A stretch of 64,000 nt of DNA from WVXT01 sp964403285. GTDB taxonomy: Bacteria > UBA6262 > WVXT01. This document shows, in pieces, positions 47,261-55,202 of the stretch (positions within the stretch are counted from its first letter, which is position 1; each line of letters starts with the position of its first letter). The notes under the pieces are model-generated. The model made no database searches and had not been told where the DNA came from. It saw only the letters and a list, made by a program, of their open reading frames with translations. The stretch spans positions 1-64,000 of the forward strand of contig CAYOFG010000005.1 of assembly GCA_964403285.1 (NCBI GenBank). Reading direction: 5' to 3'. Both the position numbers and the translations under genes were made by a program.

Positions 47261-49111
47261 ATGAATAAATTTTTGAAAGGTTTGTCTCTCTGGCTAATCA
47301 TTATTCTGGTGGCTATGCTTTTTGCCAGATTGATGAGGCCACAAGAATATAAGGAAATAGATTATAGTGAATTTAAAGGCTATCTGAAATCAGGTCAGGT
47401 AGTGGAAGCCTTAATCAGCGAGGGGCTGATTAAAGGAAGCTTCAAGAGCGAAACAGGAGAGCTGGTCAAATTTAAGACGGTGCCTGTGGAGGACCCCAAG
47501 CTCGTGGAAGAACTGGAAGCCTATGGAGTTAAATACAAAGGTGAAGTTAGGAAAAACTGGTTCTCTGTCATTCTTTTCAATTTTGGGCCGATTCTTCTGT
47601 TTGTTTTTATCTGGTTTATGTTGATTCGTTCCATGCAGGCTGGTGGAAAGCAGGCTATGTCTTTTGGCAGAAGTCGGGCAAAACTTATGGACAAGAGTAA
47701 ACAGAGAGCAACTTTTGCTGACGTTGCCGGAGTAGATGAGGCAAAAGAAGAGTTACAAGAGATAATTGCATTTTTGAAGGACCCAAAGAAGTTTCAGAAG
47801 CTGGGTGGAAAAATTCCCAAAGGAGTCCTGCTTTACGGAGCTCCGGGCTCAGGCAAGACGCTTTTAGCCAGGGCGGTGGCAGGGGAAGCAGGGGTACCTT
47901 TCTTCAGTTCTAGTGGCTCTGAGTTTGTGGAGATGTTTGTGGGAGTGGGAGCTTCAAGGGTGCGGGACCTATTCACTCAGGGAAGAAAAAACGCGCCTTG
48001 CCTCCTCTTCGTGGATGAGTTGGACGCTGTGGGCAGGCACAGGTTTTCCGGTATTGGAGGTGGACACGATGAGCGGGAGCAGACTCTCAATCAGCTTCTG
48101 GTGGAGATGGATGGATTCGATACCAGAGAGGGTGTAATTCTCATTGCCGCCACTAATAGACCGGATGTCCTCGATCCAGCGCTTCTCCGTCCGGGAAGAT
48201 TTGACAGGCATATAATGGTACCCAATCCTGATTTGAAAGGACGCGAAGAGATACTAAAGGTGCATAGCCGCAACGTAAAATTGGCTCCCGGTGTCGATTT
48301 AAAAGTTATCGCCAGAAGGACTCCGGGATTTGTGGGTAGCGATATAGCTAATTTAGTCAATGAAGCTGCGCTTCTGGCAGCGCGTGAAGACAAGAAGGCA
48401 GTAGAAATGAAAGAGTTGGAAGAAGCAATCGACAGAGTTATTGCTGGCCCGCAGAGGAAGAGCAGGATGATTTCTGAAAGGGAGAAGAAGATTATTGCCT
48501 ATCATGAAGCCGGACATACTCTGGTGGCAAAACTGATTCCTGGCACAGACCCGATCCATAAGGTCTCCATTATTCCCCGGGGACCTGCTTTAGGATACAC
48601 CCTGCAGCTCCCTTTGGAAGATAAGTATTTGGCTACTAAAACTGAAATTACAGATAAGTTGACTGTTTTTTTGGGAGGCAGGGCGGCTGAAGAGTTGACT
48701 TTTAATGAATTGACTACGGGCGCGGAAAACGACCTCCACCAGGCAACTGAGGTTGCCCATAAGATGGTCTGTGAATACGGGATGAGCGATAGACTCGGCC
48801 CATTGACTCTCAGGAAAAAAGAGACTGAGATATTTTTAGGTCGAGATTTCACTGCAGAGAAAGCCTATAGTGAGAAAACAGCAGAGATGATAGATGAAGA
48901 AGTAAAGAAGATTATGGAAGATTGTAGAGATCGGGCGAAGGAGCTTTTGGGAAAGAACAGGGCTAAACTGGATAGATTGGCTAAAGCACTGATGGAAAAA
49001 GAAATACTTGTGGGAGAAGAGGTAGAAGAGATATTGAAACATGTGGAAGAAGTTTTCCCCCCGGGGAAAAAGAGTAGAACCCAGGGTAGAACGAAAAAGA
49101 GTAGGGAGTGA
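47261..49111 (+). CDS. ftsH: ATP-dependent zinc metalloprotease FtsH
   Basis: 616 residues, AAAGAGGTGG site. Two N-terminal membrane helices (about 8-24 and 103-121) around a periplasmic loop, AAA+ module with Walker A GAPGSGKT (193-200), Walker B LLFVDELDAVGR, SRH NRPDVLDPALLRPGRFDR, and the M41 zinc site HEAGH (415-419). Hexameric membrane protease for quality control. Complete and typical. Confidence 0.96.
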   Translation: MNKFLKGLSLWLIIILVAMLFARLMRPQEYKEIDYSEFKGYLKSGQVVEALISEGLIKGSFKSETGELVKFKTVPVEDPKLVEELEAYGVKYKGEVRKNWFSVILFNFGPILLFVFIWFMLIRSMQAGGKQAMSFGRSRAKLMDKSKQRATFADVAGVDEAKEELQEIIAFLKDPKKFQKLGGKIPKGVLLYGAPGSGKTLLARAVAGEAGVPFFSSSGSEFVEMFVGVGASRVRDLFTQGRKNAPCLLFVDELDAVGRHRFSGIGGGHDEREQTLNQLLVEMDGFDTREGVILIAATNRPDVLDPALLRPGRFDRHIMVPNPDLKGREEILKVHSRNVKLAPGVDLKVIARRTPGFVGSDIANLVNEAALLAAREDKKAVEMKELEEAIDRVIAGPQRKSRMISEREKKIIAYHEAGHTLVAKLIPGTDPIHKVSIIPRGPALGYTLQLPLEDKYLATKTEITDKLTVFLGGRAAEELTFNELTTGAENDLHQATEVAHKMVCEYGMSDRLGPLTLRKKETEIFLGRDFTAEKAYSEKTAEMIDEEVKKIMEDCRDRAKELLGKNRAKLDRLAKALMEKEILVGEEVEEILKHVEEVFPPGKKSRTQGRTKKSRE

Positions 49112-49671
49112 TGGACAAGAAGAAAATTGAGAGAGCTGTAAAAATGATTTTGGAGGCAATTGGCGAGGAGCCCTCGCGAGAAGGATTGAAGGGGACTCCG
49201 CAACGCGTTGCCGAAATGTATGAAGAAATTTTGGCTGGCTATTCAGAGACGCCAGCCAAAGAATTAAAAATTCATTACGAGAAAGAAAACTATGAAGAGA
49301 TAGTTCTGGTGCGGGACATTCCCCTTTACTCGATGTGCGAGCACCATATGTTGCCTTTTTTTGGCAGAGCCCACGTAGCTTATATGCCTCATAAAGATAG
49401 AGTTGCCGGGTTGAGCAAAATCGTTAGGGCGGTGGAACTTCTCGCGCGCAAGCTTCAAGTGCAGGAAAGGCTAACCAAGCAGATTGCCGATACCATAATG
49501 GAGGCATTATCCCCCCAGGGAGTGTTAGTGGTTATTGAAGCGGAACATTTTTGTATGACTATGCGCGGGATAAAGAAACCAGGTTCACTGGTGATGACTT
49601 CAGCAATGCGAGGTATATTCCTTAAAGACGCCCGTACCCGGAATGAAGCGATGGCCTTAATTAGTAAATAA
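49111..49671 (+). CDS. folE: GTP cyclohydrolase I
   Basis: 186 residues, ATG overlapping the ftsH stop (TGATG), with GGGAGTG upstream. Zinc and substrate motifs SMCEHHMLPFFGRAHVAY, AGLSKIVR and EAEHFCMTMRGIKKPG are intact. First step of folate synthesis (GTP to dihydroneopterin triphosphate). Forms a folate operon with folP further down, separated by hairpin-rich sequence. Confidence 0.95.
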   Translation: MDKKKIERAVKMILEAIGEEPSREGLKGTPQRVAEMYEEILAGYSETPAKELKIHYEKENYEEIVLVRDIPLYSMCEHHMLPFFGRAHVAYMPHKDRVAGLSKIVRAVELLARKLQVQERLTKQIADTIMEALSPQGVLVVIEAEHFCMTMRGIKKPGSLVMTSAMRGIFLKDARTRNEAMALISK

Positions 49672-49679
49672 TATCGGGG

Positions 49680-49763
49680 TCGGGCACTCTTCAGAGTGCC
49701 GTTCTTCGTCACCCTTAAGGGTGACCGACCTATAACTACATTCCTCCCTTTCGGGAGGACTCC
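49680..49763. repeat. Three palindromes after folE, including the 23-bp dispersed repeat
   Basis: GGCACTCTTCAGAGTGCC, GTCACCCTTAAGGGTGAC and CCTCCCTTTCGGGAGG in a row. The last (49741-49763) is the inverted exact copy of 3675-3697. No T-tracts. Confidence 0.6.
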
Positions 49764-49857
49764 AAATTGATGAAGATTGAGTTCCTCGAGTTGTTTTGCC
49801 CTCCGTTATAGCTGCAATTAAATAGAAAAAAATAACTAACAGAAGTAAGTTGATGAA

Positions 49858-51060
49858 ATGGCTGAAAGTCAAGTGAGAGTTATTAGTATAGATGATTCTC
49901 CTTGTGCTCGCTCAGAAATGGGAAAGATTGACGTCCATGAGACGGGTATCAGGATAATGGAGAAGAAGGCGATTTTCTACTCCATCAAAGTAGAAAGTGT
50001 TAATAGTCAATCCGCCAATATTATTAAACAGGAGATGCTGTCGTTGGGAGGAGAAACAGCAGTTTCCCGCGATGTTTTGAATTTCTCCAGAAAAAAGTCG
50101 GATATTTTGCTTTTAGGTACGGAGAAGCAGTTTGCAGAGTTAATAGTTAAACTTAGCCGACATCCTTTCGGTCTGGCGCTCCTCAGTCAAGAGATTAAGA
50201 AAGTCCTCTCAAATTATCGGAACAGAGATTTTAGATTAAGTTCTAAAGGACATACCCTGCAATTGGGCAAGAGGACGCTAATTACGGGAGTCCTAAATGT
50301 AACTCCCGACTCTTTTTATGATGGTGGAAGATATAACAGCTTGAAACGGGCGGTGGACCGTGCTTTGGAGATGGTAGAAGAGGGCGCGGACATTATCGAT
50401 ATCGGTGGAGAGTCGAGCCGTCCCGGGGCAAGTCCAGTAGGGGAAAAGGAGGAATTGGAGAGGGTGATTCCAGTGATAAAGAAGCTGTCATCCAGAATTA
50501 AGGCGTTTATCTCCATCGACACTTATAAATCAGGAGTAGCAAGAAAGGCTATCGATGTGGGAGCAAGTATAGTCAACGATATTTCCGCACTACGTATGGA
50601 CGAAAAGATGGCTAAGGTGGTAGAGAGTAATGGAGTTCCTGTTTGCCTGATGCATATGCAGGGTACTCCACGGAACATGCAGAGGAATCCCAGATACAAG
50701 GATGTGATAAGCGAGATATTTGCTTTCTTGAGAGAAAGGATAGATTTTTGTGAACAGGCAGGCATTGATATAGAAAAGACTATCGTGGACCCGGGAATTG
50801 GATTTGGCAAGACAGTGGAGCATAATCTACAAATTTTAAAGAACCTCGATCAGTTCAAATCCCTGGGCAGACCGATTATGGTAGGGGTCTCCAGGAAATC
50901 CCTTATAGGGAAAGTCCTCCAGTTAGAGCCTGAGGAGAGATTAGAGGGTTCTCTTGCTTCGGCAATCTGGTCTATGATGAAGGGAGCAAGTATTCTGAGG
51001 GTTCATGATGTTAAAGAGACAAAGAGAGCGGTAAAGATGGTAGAGGCAATTAAAGAATAA
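49858..51060 (+). CDS. folP: Dihydropteroate synthase with N-terminal extension
   Basis: 400 residues. Residues 1-130 are an extension (SANIIKQEMLSLGGETAVSR) seen in DHPS of several phyla, of unknown role. Residues 135-395 are a TIM-barrel DHPS with GVLNVTPDSFYDGGRYN, DIGGESSRPGA, INDISALR, LMHMQGTP, DPGIGFGKTVEHN and GVSRKS. Condenses dihydropterin pyrophosphate with p-aminobenzoate. Start ATG 49858; an in-frame ATG at 49918 could also serve. Ends just before a REP-like inverted repeat. Confidence 0.93.
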   Translation: MAESQVRVISIDDSPCARSEMGKIDVHETGIRIMEKKAIFYSIKVESVNSQSANIIKQEMLSLGGETAVSRDVLNFSRKKSDILLLGTEKQFAELIVKLSRHPFGLALLSQEIKKVLSNYRNRDFRLSSKGHTLQLGKRTLITGVLNVTPDSFYDGGRYNSLKRAVDRALEMVEEGADIIDIGGESSRPGASPVGEKEELERVIPVIKKLSSRIKAFISIDTYKSGVARKAIDVGASIVNDISALRMDEKMAKVVESNGVPVCLMHMQGTPRNMQRNPRYKDVISEIFAFLRERIDFCEQAGIDIEKTIVDPGIGFGKTVEHNLQILKNLDQFKSLGRPIMVGVSRKSLIGKVLQLEPEERLEGSLASAIWSMMKGASILRVHDVKETKRAVKMVEAIKE

Positions 51061-51063
51061 AGA

Positions 51064-51155
51064 AAAGGGGTCAGAGTCATTTTTTCTCACAATTGCTTTC
51101 TTCCACAAAGGTGGGTTGAAACAGGTAGAGATGGGAAAATCACTCTGACCCCATT
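51064..51155. repeat. Long inverted repeat between folP and the GNAT gene
   Basis: AAAGGGGTCAGAGTCATTTT and its inverted partner (TCACTCTGACCCC) about 55 bp apart; same style as the GACAGG REP family. Fills the whole gap. Confidence 0.6.
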
Positions 51156-51173
51156 TTCGCAAAGGGGGTGAAC

Positions 51174-52295
51174 ATGACAGAAGGGATTGAAGTTAAGGAA
51201 GTAAGAACTAAAAAAGAGTTGATGGAGTTTATAAAATTTCCCTGGAAGGTCTATCAAAATGACCCTTACTGGGTGCCACCATTAATTAATGATGTAAAAC
51301 TTATTTTAAGTGAAAAGAACCCTTTCTGGCAACATGCGGAAAAGGAACTTTTCCTCGCCAGAAGAGACGGTAAATCAGTAGGTAGGATTTCTGCCATAGT
51401 TGATGATAACTACATAAATTTTCATAATGAAAAGTTAGGATTCTTTGGGTTCTTCGAGTCCATCGAAGATTATACAGTCGCTGAAAATTTGCTCAACCGG
51501 ACAAGAGAATGGTTAAGAGACAAAGGGATGGGGAAAATGGCTGGTCCTATGAACCCTTCTACCAACGACGAGGTGGGTTTCCTGATAGAAGGATTCGATT
51601 CTAGCCCTTACATTTTGATGACTTATAATCCAAAGTACTATATCGATTTTATGGAGAGATACGGTTTGGTTAAAGGGATGGATTTCTTCGCCTATTTGAC
51701 AGAGGTAGATAAGGGTCCCTTAGAAAGATTAGAAAAAGTGGCTAAGAAAATAAAAGAGAAAAATCCAGATGTTAAAATTCGACAAGGCAATCTAAAAAAC
51801 TGGAAAAACGAAGTGGAGAATGTTCGTACAATCTATAATAATGCCTGGGAAAAAAACTGGGGATTCGTTCCCTGGACAAAGGAGGAGTTCTACACTGAGG
51901 CTATGAAGTTGAAGCCTTTTCTCGTGACGGGAACGCTTCCCATGGCTGAAGTAGATGGTAAGGCAGTGGGAATGTTAATTACGGTTCCTAACTATAATGA
52001 GGTTACTAAAAAGATGAACGGAAAGTTGAATCCCTGGACTATTCTGAAATTCCTATGGTACAGGAAGAAGATTACTACTCAGCGTTTGCCGATTATGGGA
52101 GTGGTAAAAGAATATCAGAAGAGAGGAATTGAGACCCTGCTTATGTTGGAAGGATTGAAAGGTTCACAGAAGGTGGGTTATAAATATTGTGAGTGTTCCT
52201 GGGTGCTGGAAGATAACATCTTAACCCAGAGAGCAGCCGAAATGATGGGTGGTAAAGTATACAAAAAGTACAGAGTGTATCAGACCGATATTTGA
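51174..52295 (+). CDS. GNAT-like acyltransferase family protein (YghO-like)
   Basis: 373 residues from ATG 51174 with GGGGGTG four bases upstream. The N-terminal half has FPWKVYQNDPYWVPPL, MAGPMNPSTNDEVGFLIEGF and the C-terminal half a GNAT-like core (MGVVKEYQKRGIETLLMLEG, CECSWVLEDN). These are conserved blocks of a widespread but uncharacterised family of large GNAT-like proteins. Acceptor and donor are unknown. Convergent with the SDR gene, with five bases between stops. Confidence 0.75.
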   Translation: MTEGIEVKEVRTKKELMEFIKFPWKVYQNDPYWVPPLINDVKLILSEKNPFWQHAEKELFLARRDGKSVGRISAIVDDNYINFHNEKLGFFGFFESIEDYTVAENLLNRTREWLRDKGMGKMAGPMNPSTNDEVGFLIEGFDSSPYILMTYNPKYYIDFMERYGLVKGMDFFAYLTEVDKGPLERLEKVAKKIKEKNPDVKIRQGNLKNWKNEVENVRTIYNNAWEKNWGFVPWTKEEFYTEAMKLKPFLVTGTLPMAEVDGKAVGMLITVPNYNEVTKKMNGKLNPWTILKFLWYRKKITTQRLPIMGVVKEYQKRGIETLLMLEGLKGSQKVGYKYCECSWVLEDNILTQRAAEMMGGKVYKKYRVYQTDI

Positions 52296-52300
52296 AAGCA

Positions 52301-53311
52301 TTAAGATTGAGAAGACTTTATATGATATTTTGAATTATTCTTATACCATTCTACCGTTTTCTCCATACCTTCATCCAGAGAGACTCTCGGTTGGTAGCCA
52401 AGTTTAGCCCTCGCCTTTTTTATACTGAAATGGTAATCCTTACCCACGTTGGCTATTCTGTAGCGAGTAATGATAGGTGGCTTCTTTGACCGGAACAATC
52501 TTAAGATTGCCTCACAGACAGCCGCGGCAGAATAGGCTACAGGGTAAGGGACAGAGAACAGAGGTCTTCTTACGCCGAGTTTCTCGGCAATCTTGTCCGT
52601 ATATTCCTTCCAGGTAATTTCCAGCCCATCAGTGACAATGAATGTCTCTCCTACTGTATCCTTCCTGTCCACAGCAAGGAGAATGGCATCTATGAGATTT
52701 TCAACATATGTGGGACAGGTCAAAGGTCTTCCTCTGCTAATATAGACCATCTGTCCCTTCTCTATGAGTTCTGCCATTTTTGCAAAAGTCACTCGATCTC
52801 TTGGCCCAAAAACATTCCCCGGCCTGATAATCAATGTAGGTAGACCTCTTTCTCTATGGTATCTATTTACCAGATCCTCCGCTTCTCTTTTGGTTATGGA
52901 GTAGGGGAAGATGGTATCTGTCTTTGGAGAATTCTCTATAGCATTGCGAAAGCCTCTAAACCCGTGAACCGCAGCAGAACTGATAAACACGAATCTCTTG
53001 ACTCCAGAGTTGACTGAGCTTTCCATAAGGTTCTTGGTACCTTCCACATTTACTTTTCTAAATAGTTCTATTGGTCCCCAATCGGATGCTCGTCCTGCCA
53101 CATGGTATACTACATCTATTCCTTGAGTAGCTTTATCTAATAACGCTTTATCCGATAAATCTCCAAAGAATAATTTTACTTTCAGCCCTTCAAGGAAAGA
53201 GAGATTACTGGTTTTCCTCACCAGGCCCGATACTTCTTGACCTTCTGCAATCAGGCGTGTTGCCAGATTGCTTCCAATAAAACCATTTATTCCCGTAATA
53301 AACGTTTTCAT
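52301..53311 (-). CDS. NAD(P)-dependent epimerase/dehydratase (extended SDR, 3-beta-HSD-like)
   Basis: 336 residues. Rossmann start TGINGFIGSNLATRL, YHVAGRASD, catalytic Tyr-Lys in PYSITKREAE, RPGNVFGPRD. Closest in style to 3-beta-hydroxysteroid dehydrogenase/dihydroflavonol-reductase-like members acting on sugars or isoprenoid/steroid-like substrates; the substrate is unknown. Weak ribosome site; a REP-like repeat lies within 5 bp upstream. Separate from the lipid kinase pair by the 53358-53407 hairpin. Confidence 0.88.
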   Translation of the reverse strand: MKTFITGINGFIGSNLATRLIAEGQEVSGLVRKTSNLSFLEGLKVKLFFGDLSDKALLDKATQGIDVVYHVAGRASDWGPIELFRKVNVEGTKNLMESSVNSGVKRFVFISSAAVHGFRGFRNAIENSPKTDTIFPYSITKREAEDLVNRYHRERGLPTLIIRPGNVFGPRDRVTFAKMAELIEKGQMVYISRGRPLTCPTYVENLIDAILLAVDRKDTVGETFIVTDGLEITWKEYTDKIAEKLGVRRPLFSVPYPVAYSAAAVCEAILRLFRSKKPPIITRYRIANVGKDYHFSIKKARAKLGYQPRVSLDEGMEKTVEWYKNNSKYHIKSSQS

Positions 53312-53357
53312 CTCAAAAAAGGGAACAAGCTACTTTTCCCACTCCTCCTTCAATATG

Positions 53358-53407
53358 AAAAAGGTGACAGGTACTTTTTTCTAAATATTGTACCTGTCAC
53401 TTTTTTT
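53358..53407. repeat. REP-like inverted repeat, likely terminator for the minus-strand operon
   Basis: AAAAAGGTGACAGGTAC / GTACCTGTCACTTTTTTT, a perfect long stem with A and T tracts on both sides. It directly follows the stop of the CPBP gene on the minus strand and could terminate in both directions. A diverged unit lies at 53317-53340. Confidence 0.7.
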
Positions 53408-53408
53408 G

Positions 53409-54134
53409 CTACAGAATAGTTACCAATAAGTCCGTGGAGACTCCTATATAGGAATGGATTATGAGGGGATACAATATAGACCGGGTTCGTAAAGCAAGAT
53501 AGCCCAATACTAATCCCAGAATTATCGACCCTAAGAATTCCGGCTCTGGCTTATTAAAATGTAAGATAGATGAGGGAATAACTTGTAGTAAAATTGCATA
53601 GGTATCACCGAATTTTTCTCTCAATCCAAATAGTATGTATCCTCTAAAAAAGAACTCCCAGCCCACATAATATAACAAAACATAAGAAAATTCATACAAT
53701 AAGAAAACCGAAGCCTTATCCTGTACCAGTTTTGATAGCGGGTATTCTGCACGAAACTGTGGCATATATGCTCCCAGAATCATTATCGGAGTCACAATAA
53801 GAGGAATAGTTATAATAATAAATCGTAATCCATATCTTTTATCTCCCAAGGAAAGTCCATAATCCTTAAGTTTCTCTTTAAAAACCAGTTTTATGATTAC
53901 CAGAGGAAAGAGAAAAAACAGAATGAGTGTAGCCAGAAATTGGTAAACATAGCGGTATATGTCGAAATAGCATAAATTAGAAAGGTGAGAAAAATATCGT
54001 GCAAATGCCTCGTCCATCCCGTGGTAAATGTAGACTAATATAATTACAGGGACAGAAAGGAGAAGAATTTTTGTTTTCCAATCACCTTCTTTTAAGGTCT
54101 CAATGAATCTCAATCTTCCTCCCTTATTAAGCAA
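53409..54134 (-). CDS. CPBP-family intramembrane metalloprotease-like protein
   Basis: 241 residues, about six to seven membrane helices. CPBP (Abi/CAAX) motifs: WEFFFRGYILFGL (EExxxR with Trp for the first Glu) and ILHFNKP providing the next His. The Glu and Arg needed for catalysis are kept. Such proteins process CAAX-like or bacteriocin substrates or act in self-immunity; the target is unknown. Its start overlaps the lipid kinase gene by 8 bp, so the two are cotranscribed. Confidence 0.82.
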   Translation of the reverse strand: MLNKGGRLRFIETLKEGDWKTKILLLSVPVIILVYIYHGMDEAFARYFSHLSNLCYFDIYRYVYQFLATLILFFLFPLVIIKLVFKEKLKDYGLSLGDKRYGLRFIIITIPLIVTPIMILGAYMPQFRAEYPLSKLVQDKASVFLLYEFSYVLLYYVGWEFFFRGYILFGLREKFGDTYAILLQVIPSSILHFNKPEPEFLGSIILGLVLGYLALRTRSILYPLIIHSYIGVSTDLLVTIL

Positions 54135-55026
54135 ATTTTGTCTCAGGCAAAACTACCTGAATAGCCTGAGGGCAGATTTCGATTTCTTGAGGGAGAGTGC
54201 CCATAATTTCTCCATCAACCTGTATCCACACTTCCCCGGGGGCATCAATCTCTATCTTCTTTGCCTTGGTATATTCCACATCTTTAAAATAGGTGTGGCG
54301 CCCTCGCAAAATGCCCAAGACATAACGGAGAATATCTCTTCTTTTACCATTTTTAAATATAATAACATCCAGATAGCCATCAGCCATGTCGGCTTCAGGG
54401 GCAATTATGGAAGATACACCGTAGAAACTCCCGTTGGAGATAATTGCCTCAAAACCTCGCCGGGAAGAGCCATCCACTCTAATAGAAAGTTCAGTTGCTT
54501 GGTGTTTAATTAACACGCCCACTCCTGCTATCAAATGAGCAGGGATCCCGCCCAAGGTTCTTACCAGGTTAGGCTTCAGTGATTTAATTACCGAAGCCTC
54601 GTATCCTATTCCTGCCATGGAAACAAAGTAGCGGAGGAAATTGCCAGTTCCCACTTTCCCCAGGTCGATTTTCCTCACGTATTTTTTAATAACAATTTCA
54701 CAGGCCCGGATAGGGTCAAGAGGAATACCTGCAGAAAGCGCATAAATATTACTTGTACCGCAGGGAATAAATCCTATAGGAAGGGAACTGTGGGAAGAGA
54801 CCACTCCGTTAATTACCTCGTTCATAGTCCCATCGCCTCCACAGACCACAATCAGGTCATACTCTTCCCCGCTTACTTTCTGAGCTTCCTGAAATGCACC
54901 GTTTTTCTCTTTGGTTATAGCCCAACTGAGGGAATTATCCTTTCCCAGAATTTCCTTAATTATGGGCAGGTAAGTTTCTATTTTCTTGCCACCAGATAAA
55001 GGATTTACGATTAGTTTCATTCTCAT
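54127..55026 (-). CDS. Diacylglycerol/lipid kinase family protein
   Basis: 299 residues from ATG 55026 (AAAGGA upstream); an in-frame TTG at 55062 has no site. DAGK catalytic domain: LIVNPLSGGKK, VVCGGDGTMNEVINGV, PCGTSNIYALSAGIP, and C-terminal IQVDGEIMG. The central part holds ATP- and lipid-binding lobes typical of DgkB/YegS. Phosphorylates diacylglycerol or a related lipid. First gene of a two-gene minus-strand operon with the CPBP protein. Confidence 0.9.
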   Translation of the reverse strand: MRMKLIVNPLSGGKKIETYLPIIKEILGKDNSLSWAITKEKNGAFQEAQKVSGEEYDLIVVCGGDGTMNEVINGVVSSHSSLPIGFIPCGTSNIYALSAGIPLDPIRACEIVIKKYVRKIDLGKVGTGNFLRYFVSMAGIGYEASVIKSLKPNLVRTLGGIPAHLIAGVGVLIKHQATELSIRVDGSSRRGFEAIISNGSFYGVSSIIAPEADMADGYLDVIIFKNGKRRDILRYVLGILRGRHTYFKDVEYTKAKKIEIDAPGEVWIQVDGEIMGTLPQEIEICPQAIQVVLPETKFA

Positions 55027-55107
55027 AGTATTGAATTCCTTTACTTTGACTAAGTATATCAAAATGGTATCACTCGGTCAAGGCAAAACTATCTCCTGTT
55101 TTTTCTC

Positions 55108-55136
55108 TTGCGTTTTTTGAGATTTCGTGGTAATCT
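55108..55136 (+). promoter_or_regulatory. Possible promoter of the cell-surface operon
   Basis: TTGCGT (55108-55113), 17 bp, TAATCT (55131-55136). A weak match, but the only one before 55203. Confidence 0.4.
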
Positions 55137-55202
55137 AAAAATGGGTACTTGTAAGCTATTCCCGGAAACTTAAGCGGTCATCATCCATATCTTTTGCCAA
55201 AA

